Source: Paenibacillus chibensis
Lineage (GTDB): Bacteria > Bacillota > Bacilli > Paenibacillales > Paenibacillaceae
DNA length: 64,000 nt
NCBI RefSeq assembly: GCF_004001045.1
Contig: NZ_BIMK01000005.1
Span: 62,001-126,000, forward strand
Direction of reading: 5' to 3'
In this document: piece after piece, positions 1-8,283 of the stretch
How positions within the stretch are numbered: the stretch's first letter is position 1
Layout of the letters: every line of letters starts with the position of its first letter
Translations under genes and position numbers: made by a program
Notes under the pieces: model-generated
Seen by the model: the letters and a program-made list of their open reading frames with translations, nothing else
Database searches by the model: none
Told to the model about the DNA's origin: nothing

Positions 1-1245
1 CGTCTTGCCCGCGCCCGTCGGGCCGACGAGCGCAATCGTTTCGCCCGGAGCCGCTTCGAAGGATACCTGCTTGAGGATCGGCGTTTCCGGATGGTATCCG
101 AAGAATACCTCCTTGAACTCCACCTGTCCCTTGATGTCTTCCAGCTTGGCGGCGTGGCTTTCTTCCTCATATTCGGTTTTCAGATCAAATACCTCGAATA
201 CGCGCTCCGCTCCCGCAATCGCCGATTGCATCAGGTTGAACTGATTGGCCAGATCCGTGATCGGCCGTCCGAACTGCTTGGAGTAATTGAGAAAGCTGAC
301 GATGACGCCCACGCTGGTATGCCCGTTAAAGGCCATCCAGCCGCCGACGGCGGCAATAAGGGCGAAGCTGAGATTATTCACCATGTTCATTACGGGGCCG
401 ACCAGGCCGGAAACGATTTGCGCTTTGATGCCGACGCGGTTCAGATTGCGGTTGATGCTCCGGAACTGCTCTATGGCGACAGGATCGCGGCGGAAAAGCT
501 TAACGATCTTTTGCCCGCTGATCGTTTCCTCGATAAAGCCGTTCAGCTCGCCCAAATGCTGCTGCTGGGATTTGAAATATTTGCGGGTCACGCCAGTAAT
601 CCGGCGGGTGGCCACCAGGACGAGCGGAATGCTGATCAGGCTCACCAGGGTAAGGGAAAGATTCAATCTCAGCATGATGGCCAGCGAGCCTGCCAGCATA
701 ATCAGGCTGTTCAGCAGCTGCGTGACGCTTTGATTGAGCGAATTCGATACGTTCTCGATGTCATTGGTCGTCCGGCTCATCAGTTCGCCCGTATTATGGG
801 TGTCAAAGAACCGTAAAGGGAGCTGCTGGTATTTATCAAACAGATCATGCCGGAGCTCGAGCACGGTGCGCTGCGATACGCCTGTCATGACATAAACCTG
901 AATCCAGGATATAAGGCTTCCGAGCGCGTAGATGCCGATCATGAGGAGACACAAGGACCAGAAGCCCTCATGCTTGTTCGGCATAATAAATGTATCGATA
1001 GCCTTCCCGATCAGAAAGGGACCGATCAGCGCAATGATCGAGCTGAGGATCGTGGAGGCATAGACCGTAACCAGTCCCCAGCGCTGCCGGTTTAAGTAGG
1101 ACCATAGCCGTTTCAGGGTAGCCGATGCCTGTTTGGGCTTAGCCTTGCTCATCATCATGGGGCCTCCCCCAGGACCCCGGCCATTACCGACCAGGGGTGG
1201 TCCGCCCGAGGGACCGGCAGCTCCGAATTTAGTTGGCTGCGGCAT
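1..1245 (-). CDS. ABC exporter, TMD-NBD subunit (C-terminus cut by window edge)
   Basis: Second half of a heterodimeric type IV (ABCB-like) exporter. The leftward frame from the ATG at 1243-1245 gives about 415 residues: a Gly/Pro-rich lead, a six-helix transmembrane domain, then the start of the nucleotide-binding domain, ending just after the Walker A motif GPTGAGKT. The rest lies outside the window. AAAGGAGG stands 9 bases ahead of the ATG, and the start lies inside the end of the upstream ABC gene (17-base overlap), so the two are translationally coupled. By analogy with the complete second pair in this window, this subunit should carry the canonical Walker B Glu; that part cannot be seen. 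The substrate is unknown; drug or lipid export is typical of the family. Confidence 0.93.
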   Translation of the reverse strand, partial: MPQPTKFGAAGPSGGPPLVGNGRGPGGGPMMMSKAKPKQASATLKRLWSYLNRQRWGLVTVYASTILSSIIALIGPFLIGKAIDTFIMPNKHEGFWSLCLLMIGIYALGSLISWIQVYVMTGVSQRTVLELRHDLFDKYQQLPLRFFDTHNTGELMSRTTNDIENVSNSLNQSVTQLLNSLIMLAGSLAIMLRLNLSLTLVSLISIPLVLVATRRITGVTRKYFKSQQQHLGELNGFIEETISGQKIVKLFRRDPVAIEQFRSINRNLNRVGIKAQIVSGLVGPVMNMVNNLSFALIAAVGGWMAFNGHTSVGVIVSFLNYSKQFGRPITDLANQFNLMQSAIAGAERVFEVFDLKTEYEEESHAAKLEDIKGQVEFKEVFFGYHPETPILKQVSFEAAPGETIALVGPTGAGKT

Positions 1246-2983
1246 GGGTTTCATCCTCCTTTCGCTGCGACCGGTAAATGTCTTGATAGATCTCGCTGCT
1301 GCGAAGCAGCTCCTCATGCGTGCCTTGGGCGGCGATCGAGCCGTTCTCGAGCACCAGAATTTGATCCGCTTCGATCACAGAAGATATCCGCTGGGCAATG
1401 ATGATGTTGGTGCTATGCTTCATCATGCTTTTCAGCGCGAGCTGGATGTGGGCTTCGGTTCCGACGTCGACGGCGCTAGTGCTGTCGTCAAGAATTAAGA
1501 TCCGCGGCTGGATAAGGAGGGCGCGGGCAATGGATAAGCGCTGCTTTTGCCCGCCGGATAAGTTCACGCCCCTCTGTCCGATGACGGTATCGTAGCCGTT
1601 CGGCGTTTGCATGATGAAATCATGGGCCTCGGCTGCTGTGGCGGCCTCGATAACTTCTTCCAACGAAGCCTCGGGACGACCATAACGGATGTTATCTATG
1701 ATGGAGCCGCTGAACAGGATCGACTGCTGCAGCGTCATGCCGATCATCCCGCGCAGGTCATCGAGCGGAATGTCGCGCACATCAGTCCCGTCGATACGGA
1801 CATGACCGCCGGTTGCTTCATACAGGCGCGGAATCAGATGGACGAGCGAGGATTTGCCCGCCCCAGTTTCGCCCAGAATGGCTGTCGTTTGCCCGGGCAA
1901 TGCCTTGAAGCTGATATTCTTCAGGATGAGTTCGCCGGAATCCTGCTCCTGCGGCGCCCCATAAACGAAGGAAACATCGCTGAACTCAATTTCCCCCGAC
2001 CATGCGGCCCGCTCCGCATGCACGAATTCGGGATCGTGGATTTCCGGCTCGGTATCGAAAATCTCCTGTATCCGGCCGCCGGATACTTTGGCGCGGGAAA
2101 TGAAGGTCAGCAGGTTGGTGATCATCAGCATGGCGAACAGCAGCTGCGTCACGTAATTGATGAATGCAATCAATTCCCCCGCCGACAAAGCACCGCTAAG
2201 CGTAAGCTTGCCCCCAAACCAGAGAACGGCGACGATGCTCAGGTTGAGGATCAGCGTCATCACCGGCATATTCAGTGCCAGCAGCCGGGTCGCTTTGATG
2301 GCAATACCGGTGTAGGCCTCATTGGCCGCCGCGAACCGTTCGCGTTCATAATCGGAACGCACGAAGGCTTTCACGACGCGGATGCCAGAGAGATTCTCCT
2401 GCAGCACGCTGTTCACGCCGTCGAGCATGGCCTGCACCTTCGTGAACAGAGGAAAGGATCTGCGGATGAGTACAAACAGAAATCCGAATAACAGCGGAAT
2501 CGATAGCAGCAGGATCAGCGCCAAACGCGGACTGATCACGAACGCCATGATCAAGCTGCCGATAAACAGCAGCGGAGAGCGGATGCTCCGCAGCATCATC
2601 TGAACGAAGGTCTGCATCTGCACGATGTCGTTCGTCAGCCTGCTGATCAGCGATCCGGTTTTCAGCTGATCGATATTGCGAAACGAAAAGGTTTGTATTT
2701 TCTGGAACAAGCTGTCCCGCAGGTCCATGCCGACATTTTGGGAGGCATAGCTTGAAAAGACCGTACAGCCCACGCCGCCAAACAGGCCAATCAATGCGAC
2801 GCCGAGCATGAGCAGTCCGGTATGCTGGATATGGGCCAGGTCGCCTGCCACAATGCCTTCATTTACGATGCTGGCCATCAGGGCCGGCAGCCATAAATCC
2901 ATGGATACTTCCAGCAGCATGAGCAGCGGGGCCAAAATGACGGAGGTTTTATAGGGTCTCAGATAGGTCCTTAGTTTCCACAT
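1229..2983 (-). CDS. Heterodimeric ABC exporter subunit with degenerate ATP site
   Basis: 584-residue half-transporter beginning MWKLRTYLRP, with six predicted transmembrane segments in the first ~310 residues and an NBD after ~330. Walker A is GETGAGKS and the signature is LSGGQKQR. Walker B reads ILILDDS, so the catalytic Glu is Asp, and the switch His is Gln (IIIAQRISS). These two changes are typical of the non-catalytic site in heterodimeric exporters such as BmrCD or TM287/288. It sits 9 bp after the small protein gene and overlaps the partner by 17 bp, so all three form one leftward operon. Export of a hydrophobic compound is a family inference. Confidence 0.93.
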   Translation of the reverse strand: MWKLRTYLRPYKTSVILAPLLMLLEVSMDLWLPALMASIVNEGIVAGDLAHIQHTGLLMLGVALIGLFGGVGCTVFSSYASQNVGMDLRDSLFQKIQTFSFRNIDQLKTGSLISRLTNDIVQMQTFVQMMLRSIRSPLLFIGSLIMAFVISPRLALILLLSIPLLFGFLFVLIRRSFPLFTKVQAMLDGVNSVLQENLSGIRVVKAFVRSDYERERFAAANEAYTGIAIKATRLLALNMPVMTLILNLSIVAVLWFGGKLTLSGALSAGELIAFINYVTQLLFAMLMITNLLTFISRAKVSGGRIQEIFDTEPEIHDPEFVHAERAAWSGEIEFSDVSFVYGAPQEQDSGELILKNISFKALPGQTTAILGETGAGKSSLVHLIPRLYEATGGHVRIDGTDVRDIPLDDLRGMIGMTLQQSILFSGSIIDNIRYGRPEASLEEVIEAATAAEAHDFIMQTPNGYDTVIGQRGVNLSGGQKQRLSIARALLIQPRILILDDSTSAVDVGTEAHIQLALKSMMKHSTNIIIAQRISSVIEADQILVLENGSIAAQGTHEELLRSSEIYQDIYRSQRKEDETHAAAN

Positions 2984-2992
2984 GTTCTTTCC

Positions 2993-3412
2993 TCACTCCG
3001 CATCTTGGTGATTGGGACCGGACGAAGCGGATGTGGACGGATCTGCGGCTGGCGGTGTTTCCATTTCGCGAAGCTCGAAGGTTCGGATATATTCCTGCAT
3101 CATTTGGTCCACAGCCTTGAGCTCGCCCGTGATGATGGGGGCTATGGATTGAAACTCCGGCAGTTTGAGCTGCTGCATCAGCGTGTCCCGCTGCACCTGC
3201 AGTCGCTCCAGAAACATGAGCACGCGTCCACGGCGGAAGGTCTGGGCACTTTGGAAGCTGCGTGCATGTTCTTCCTCGAGGCCTTCCCTGCGTCCTCGCC
3301 GCTCGTGGTCATGTCTGCCATGCCCTCCATGGTGTCCTCCGCGCCCTCCGCGCCCTCCGTAATCCTGACCATCACGTGATCCCGGTATACCGGTTTGGCG
3401 ATCATCGCGCAT
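2993..3412 (-). CDS. Small Gly/His/Arg-rich protein heading the ABC exporter operon
   Basis: 139 residues, first gene of the exporter operon. AAGGAG lies 7 bases ahead of the ATG. Residues ~15-45 are rich in Gly, His, Arg and Asp with repeated GGRGG/HGGHG patterns; residues ~55-115 look like two or three amphipathic helices (FRRGRVLMFLERL, LKAVDQMMQEYIR); the tail is Pro/Ser-rich. I see no signal peptide, membrane segment or complete helix-turn-helix. The helical part faintly recalls the dimerisation helices of PadR/MarR regulators, so it might be a regulator stripped of its DNA-binding part or a metal-binding accessory; neither is shown. Function unknown. Confidence 0.75.
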   Translation of the reverse strand: MRDDRQTGIPGSRDGQDYGGRGGRGGHHGGHGRHDHERRGRREGLEEEHARSFQSAQTFRRGRVLMFLERLQVQRDTLMQQLKLPEFQSIAPIITGELKAVDQMMQEYIRTFELREMETPPAADPSTSASSGPNHQDAE

Positions 3413-3431
3413 CGTATCACTCCTTCATCAT

Positions 3432-3495
3432 GTATACAAATGAATACAATTCATATTTGTATACAAATGTATACGAATTTTATTGTTGCTGTCAA
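3432..3495 (-). promoter_or_regulatory. Promoter and GTATAC operator cluster of the ABC exporter operon
   Basis: On the minus strand a perfect -35 TTGACA (3490-3495) and a -10 TATACA (3468-3473) are 16 bp apart. Three GTATAC hexamers lie at 3432-3437, 3459-3464 and 3469-3474; the middle one is the core of the perfect 14-bp palindrome ATTTGTATACAAAT (3455-3468), which abuts the -10. This is repressor-operator architecture, and TTGTATACAA-like sites are common for MarR-family proteins. The rest of the 307-bp gap (to 3719) is AT-rich and holds a TATAAT at 3556-3561 that could serve the rightward kinase gene, without a convincing -35. Confidence 0.6.
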
Positions 3496-3719
3496 TCCAT
3501 TCCATTTCCCGGAAAAGAGATAGAACGATTTATACAATGATTGTTATGTTTTTGTTATAATGGCATCAGTCAAAGAACGTAAGAAAATACTTTTTCATCA
3601 TGCCAATGGGATAAGCGCCATCTCAAGACAAGGAGTCCCCGACGTATTATAATTTATATATTTTATCTAACAAATGAATAACTGGATTCTATTATTAAAG
3701 CCATAAGGAGAACCTCGGG

Positions 3720-5633
3720 ATGAAGGCAAACCGGCGTTTGAACCCTCGCATGCGGCTGAGCGACATGGGTATGGAAAAGCGGCTGCTGCTGGTTTTTATC
3801 ATCATTATTATCCTTCCTCTCTCCATTATCAGCTTGATATCCTACAACAGCTATTCACGGTCGATCCAGGAAAATACCGTCCTTTACTCCCGCAATATGA
3901 TCGGACAGATGATGGAGAGAGTGGATGATTACATCGACGACATGAAGCGGATTTCATCCATTCCGGCTTATATCGACGATATTAAGCTGAATCTCGTTCG
4001 CTCCAATGAATATCATGAGCAGAGGCGTCAAGCCGTGGGCGATGAGGGGAGCCAAGCGTTTCCAAATGATTTCGACCTGCAGTTGTCCATCCAGCGGGGC
4101 ATCGAGGGAAACATCGCTTTTATCAACAATATCAAGCGAGGGGCGAATTCAGTTTATATCTTCGACGAATACGGCAATGGTTATTATTCCAGCAAGGATG
4201 GCGCGGTTAGGCTGGACATCGCGGACAGCTATGCGCTCTGGAAGGACAAAGTGGCGGTTACGCATGGGGAAGCCATGCTCTTTAGCACCCAAGAATACCG
4301 CAGCAATCTTAAAAGCAACCGGTATGCGTTTACAGTGGTTCGCAAAATTCTCGACCGTTCGCTGAATCCCATCGGGCTGATCGCGGTGGACGCGAATATC
4401 AGCGTCATCGAGGATCAGGTGGTGGAGCTGGATAAGGTAACCCGGGGCACCTCGCTCATCATTGATGAGCAGGGAAATGTGATATATGACAGCGGGCGAA
4501 AAATATTGGCCACCAACGCCTCTGAAAATCCGGTGGTGCTGAAGGCCGAGGGGAGCAGTGGGAGCTTCTACGACACCGTGGACAGCAAGCGTCAGCTGTA
4601 TATCTACTCGACCTCGCCGCAGACGCAGTGGAAAGTCATTATCCGGATCCCGGTAAAGGAATTGACGAAAGAGGCGGACGTGACCCGCAACGTAACCCTG
4701 GTGGCGACATTGTTCATCATCGGCATCGCGCTGTTAGCCTCCATTATTCTATCCTTTGCATTTACGAAGCCGATGAAGAAAATGATCGAGCTGATGCGGC
4801 GGGTGCAGGCAGGCGATCTCAGCGTCAAGTTCAAGGTCAAGCACCGCGACGAAATCGGCCAGCTTGGGAATCAATTCAACCGCATGCTCAGCCGGATTCA
4901 GCATCTGATTGAAGATATATACCAGATCGAGAGTCAGAAGAAGGAGGCGGAGATGCAGGCGCTGCAGAGTCAGATCAATCCTCATTTTGTCTATAACACA
5001 CTCGAGACGATCCGGATGACCGCCGAGCTTAATGATGACACGGATGCGGCCGACATGATCTCGATCCTGGGCAAAATGCTGCGCTACAGCATTGGCGGTC
5101 ATATCCATGATGAGGTTGCGATGCGCGAGGAGATGGATCATGTGGTCCATTACGTGCAGCTGCTGAATTACCGTTATCCCAGCCGGTTCAAGCTTCATCT
5201 GGACATGCCGGATCCGCTAAAGGATTATGCCGTCATTCGTCTCTTATTTCAGCCAATCGTGGAAAATGCTGTTTATCACGGATTGGATGACCTCAAGCTT
5301 AAAATGAACATTTGGATCGAGGCGGAAATGACATCCGGAATGACGCGTATCAAGATCCGTGACGACGGCTGCGGCATGGATCATAGGACGCTGGAAGCGC
5401 TGAATCAATCGCTGCAGTCCAAGACTGCGCCGCGCCGCATGGAAGGAAGCGGAGGCATTGGTCTCCGTAATGTCCATGAACGGATCTGCCTGCATTATGG
5501 GCGTGCTTACGGAATGAAGGTTTTCAGCAGTCCGGGAGCGGGTACCGAGGTTGTAATCGAGCTGCCGCCGTTTCCGGGTAAACCGGCAAGGCTTGCGAGT
5601 AGCCTGGATGTTCACGGGAGGATTGGGCGATGA
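3720..5633 (+). CDS. YesM/LytS-type sensor histidine kinase
   Basis: 637 residues. A short cytoplasmic lead is followed by a transmembrane helix (~residues 20-45), a large extracellular Cache-like sensor (~45-320), a second helix (~325-350), a HAMP linker (~355-405), then the His_kinase and HATPase domains. The phospho-acceptor motif QINPHFVYNTLE places the His at residue 422; the ATP-binding N-box is FQPIVENAVYHG and the G-box includes GSGGIGLRNVHERI. Such kinases sense sugars or glycans and signal to YesN/AraC-type regulators. No response regulator is adjacent; the best candidate partner is at 18803. The stop overlaps the next gene by 4 bp (ATGA), which couples kinase and binding protein. 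Confidence 0.95.
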   Translation: MKANRRLNPRMRLSDMGMEKRLLLVFIIIIILPLSIISLISYNSYSRSIQENTVLYSRNMIGQMMERVDDYIDDMKRISSIPAYIDDIKLNLVRSNEYHEQRRQAVGDEGSQAFPNDFDLQLSIQRGIEGNIAFINNIKRGANSVYIFDEYGNGYYSSKDGAVRLDIADSYALWKDKVAVTHGEAMLFSTQEYRSNLKSNRYAFTVVRKILDRSLNPIGLIAVDANISVIEDQVVELDKVTRGTSLIIDEQGNVIYDSGRKILATNASENPVVLKAEGSSGSFYDTVDSKRQLYIYSTSPQTQWKVIIRIPVKELTKEADVTRNVTLVATLFIIGIALLASIILSFAFTKPMKKMIELMRRVQAGDLSVKFKVKHRDEIGQLGNQFNRMLSRIQHLIEDIYQIESQKKEAEMQALQSQINPHFVYNTLETIRMTAELNDDTDAADMISILGKMLRYSIGGHIHDEVAMREEMDHVVHYVQLLNYRYPSRFKLHLDMPDPLKDYAVIRLLFQPIVENAVYHGLDDLKLKMNIWIEAEMTSGMTRIKIRDDGCGMDHRTLEALNQSLQSKTAPRRMEGSGGIGLRNVHERICLHYGRAYGMKVFSSPGAGTEVVIELPPFPGKPARLASSLDVHGRIGR

Positions 5634-6928
5634 GAAAACAATGGAGGCGCATCATGCTGATAGCCGTCCTTCTAATATGTCTGCCAGCAGCCGCCGGATG
5701 CAGGGACACAAAGGTATCAGACCCGGATGTGACCCCGGAACAAGGCACACAAGAGCCGAAGGGACCGACTGGCGGCACACTCCATGTCATGACCAACCGC
5801 GTGGATCTCATCGAAAGCGGCGTCATGGGGAAATACGCGAAGCGATTCGAGCAGAAAAATCCCGGGGTAAAGGTGGAATTCGAAGGCTTCACGGATTATA
5901 CGAATGACATTATGGTGAGGCTGTCGACGAGGGAAATCGGAGATGTGCTTTTGCTGCCGGTCAGCATTGCCAACAAAGAATTGCCGAGTTATTTTGAGCC
6001 CCTGGCTTCATCGATGTTCGCGCATGTCCGATTTCCGGATTTCAAGTCCTACCAGGGAGTGCGGTATGGAATAGCCACCGGCAGCAGCACGATCGGAATC
6101 GTGTATAACAAAAAAGCTTTCGCTAAAGCCGGCATACAGGAGATCCCGCATACGCTGGATGCTTTTTACGAGGCATGCGCCAAGCTGAAAGCGGCTGGCG
6201 TGATTCCGCTCTACATGAATTACGGTGCCAAATGGCCCCTGCAGCAGTGGGGGGAGAATATGGTGAATTACATGAACGGTTCCGGGGATGCGTTGAATAA
6301 CATGGTCAACGTCGACGAGCCGTTCCAGTTGAATAACTCCTGGGGACAGGCGGTCAGCATCGCCAAGACGCTGATCAACCGCGGCTATGTAGAGGAGCAT
6401 CTTTTTTCGAATACCTGGGAAATATCCAAGAGCAAGCTTGCCTCCGGCGAAGCCGCGATGTATTTTCTCGGCAACTGGGCAATTCAGCAGGTGATCGATG
6501 CCGGAGCGGAACCCGAGGATATCGGTTTTTTTCCGTTTCCCTATGATAACGGCAAGCAGCGCTACGCGCCGCTGACGCCTGACTGGTTCATCGGGGTCAG
6601 CAAATTCAGTGCCAATAAAGAGCTTGCTCGGAAGTGGATTGAATTTTTCGTCAAGGAATCCGGGTACGTGAATGACTCCGGCTTTCTGCCGGTCGACGCG
6701 ACGCAGCAAACGAACCTGCCGCAGTTTCAGCAGTTTTTGTCGTATAAACCGGAATTTGTCGAGAATAAGCAGCAAACGGATGAATTCGTGAAGATCGCGA
6801 ATAAAGCGGGAATATCCTTCTGGTCTGGGGATTACATTCAGGAGCTGATCGCTGCCCCCGATCTGGGCGAGGCCTTCCGGGACTTGAACCGCAGATGGAA
6901 GCAGGCCCGCAAAGATTCGAAAATATAA
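5630..6928 (+). CDS. Solute-binding lipoprotein, probable sensor partner of the kinase
   Basis: 432-residue family 1 extracellular solute-binding protein. The lead MRKQWRRIMLIAVLL and the lipobox AAGC, with Cys24, predict a lipoprotein anchored on the outer face of the membrane. It is clearly paralogous to the importer binding protein at 15512: both have TNR(V/T)D(L/M)I near the mature start, then LP.YFEPL, GIVYNKKAF.KAGI, and LGNW.I.QVID.GA..EDIGFFPFP in the same order. No permease follows; instead the gene overlaps the kinase stop by 4 bp. I infer a dedicated sensing protein that presents sugar to the kinase, as XylFII does to LytS; loading of the distant permeases is the alternative. Confidence 0.92.
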   Translation: MRKQWRRIMLIAVLLICLPAAAGCRDTKVSDPDVTPEQGTQEPKGPTGGTLHVMTNRVDLIESGVMGKYAKRFEQKNPGVKVEFEGFTDYTNDIMVRLSTREIGDVLLLPVSIANKELPSYFEPLASSMFAHVRFPDFKSYQGVRYGIATGSSTIGIVYNKKAFAKAGIQEIPHTLDAFYEACAKLKAAGVIPLYMNYGAKWPLQQWGENMVNYMNGSGDALNNMVNVDEPFQLNNSWGQAVSIAKTLINRGYVEEHLFSNTWEISKSKLASGEAAMYFLGNWAIQQVIDAGAEPEDIGFFPFPYDNGKQRYAPLTPDWFIGVSKFSANKELARKWIEFFVKESGYVNDSGFLPVDATQQTNLPQFQQFLSYKPEFVENKQQTDEFVKIANKAGISFWSGDYIQELIAAPDLGEAFRDLNRRWKQARKDSKI

Positions 6929-7003
6929 AGGGCAGGGCAATGTCCGCTACATTGGCCAGAAGAGCTGTATGCGGAGTATGGCCCTGAACCGGTGGAGGAA
7001 GAC

Positions 7004-8077
7004 ATGGCTAAAAAAATTACGATGCAGCAAATCGCCGACCATTTGGGCGTATCCAAGTTCGTCGTTTCCAAGGCGCTTTCCGGCAAGGGCGGCGTCAATG
7101 AAACAACGAAGGAACGGGTCATTCAAGCGGCATCCCAGCTGGGTTATTTTTCGCAAAAAAATGCTTACATGAGAAGCCCGAAAACAGAACGTCCGGCATC
7201 AAAAAACGGCCATAAGCAGTCGGTAATTGTCTTGATGCCCAACATCCGATTCCAGACCAAGGAGTCCCTGTATTGGGGGAGAATCGTCGAAGGCATATCC
7301 GGCGGTCTGGAGGAAATGGGCCTCGGCATGGTTATCATTTCAGAGCAGAGCGTTGATAATTTCGTCCATATCCTGAATCCGGAAGGCATCCTCGGGCTGA
7401 TCGGGGTCGGAGAAATTTCCACGCCGCTGCTGCTGGAGGTGCATCGGATGGGCATGCCCATCGTGCTGGTCGATATGGAGGACCCGCTGATTCCTTCGGA
7501 TACGGTCTTCGTCAATAACATGGACGCCATGGCCAAGCTCACCAATTATCTCATCGGGATCGGCCACAGGCAGCTGGAGTTCATTGGGAGTGACCGTTTC
7601 TCGCGCAGCTTCCGCGACCGTCATACAGGCTTCCGGATTTCGCTGGAGGAACATGGCCTGAGCGCGCCGGTTCAGGAGGGGCTTGCACTACAGGAATTGG
7701 AGAAGGGCGATATCGAAGCTGAGGTCAAAAGCTGGTTATCGCGGAAGCTTAAAGCGAAAGCGATGCCGACGGCTTTGGTATGCGCTAACGATTCCATTGC
7801 CGTCACGGTTGTGCATGTATTGAATGAACTGGGTTTGAAGGTGCCGTCCGATTTGTCGGTGACCGGCTTTGACAATATCGAGGATTCCATGAAGAGCGTC
7901 GTGCGGCTGACCACGGTGCATGTGCCGAAGGAAGCGATGGGGCGCCGTGCCGTGCAGAAGCTGCTCGAGCGGATCGAACATCCCCTGGAGCCGATGGAGA
8001 AAATCCTGCTTGCGGGCGACATTGTGTACCGGGATTCGTCGGGAGCGGCTGCGGATAGCCTGGGCGAAGGAAAATAG
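7004..8077 (+). CDS. LacI-family transcriptional regulator
   Basis: 357 residues. The N-terminal helix-turn-helix reads ITMQQIADHLGVSKFVVSKA, followed by the hinge region and a periplasmic-binding-protein-like effector domain (~65-345) with the usual LVCANDSIAVTVVHVL and LSVTGFDNIEDS elements. I chose the ATG at 7004 (MAKKITM) because GGTGGAGGAA stands just ahead of it; a GTG at 6992 would lie inside that ribosome binding site. The gene follows the binding-protein gene by 75 bp in the same direction, so it is probably co-transcribed. Its likely target is the CG-centred operator at 15475-15489 in the mannan cluster, a site that CcpA could also use. Confidence 0.92.
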   Translation: MAKKITMQQIADHLGVSKFVVSKALSGKGGVNETTKERVIQAASQLGYFSQKNAYMRSPKTERPASKNGHKQSVIVLMPNIRFQTKESLYWGRIVEGISGGLEEMGLGMVIISEQSVDNFVHILNPEGILGLIGVGEISTPLLLEVHRMGMPIVLVDMEDPLIPSDTVFVNNMDAMAKLTNYLIGIGHRQLEFIGSDRFSRSFRDRHTGFRISLEEHGLSAPVQEGLALQELEKGDIEAEVKSWLSRKLKAKAMPTALVCANDSIAVTVVHVLNELGLKVPSDLSVTGFDNIEDSMKSVVRLTTVHVPKEAMGRRAVQKLLERIEHPLEPMEKILLAGDIVYRDSSGAAADSLGEGK

Positions 8078-8170
8078 AAGGAAAATAGAAATAGAAGGAG
8101 ATTCACTAATCCGCGAAGGGTCAATGGTTTCATTAGCCAGTTCCAGCGCGCGATTCGGAAATAATCCCTA

Positions 8171-8202
8171 AAAAAATGCACCCCTGAATGGTTCAGGGGT
8201 GC
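8171..8202 (-). terminator. Rho-independent terminator for the purine operon
   Basis: Perfect 11-bp stem GCACCCCTGAA (8178-8188) / TTCAGGGGTGC (8192-8202) with a three-base loop; read on the minus strand it is followed by a run of T, as expected downstream of the leftward adenine deaminase gene. A second hairpin without a T run, GTCGGTG/CACCGAC, lies at 8257-8274. Confidence 0.85.
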
Positions 8203-8283
8203 TATTGCTTTATAAATAGGATTGTGAGGGTATTTCGTCATAAGTCCGCGGTAACGGTCGGTGTATTCACCGACATTCGCGGC

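Noticed and set aside
8246..8282. Second hairpin downstream of adenine deaminase
   Set aside because: It lacks a T tract; the neighbouring 8178-8202 stem is the better terminator. Kept only as a remark.
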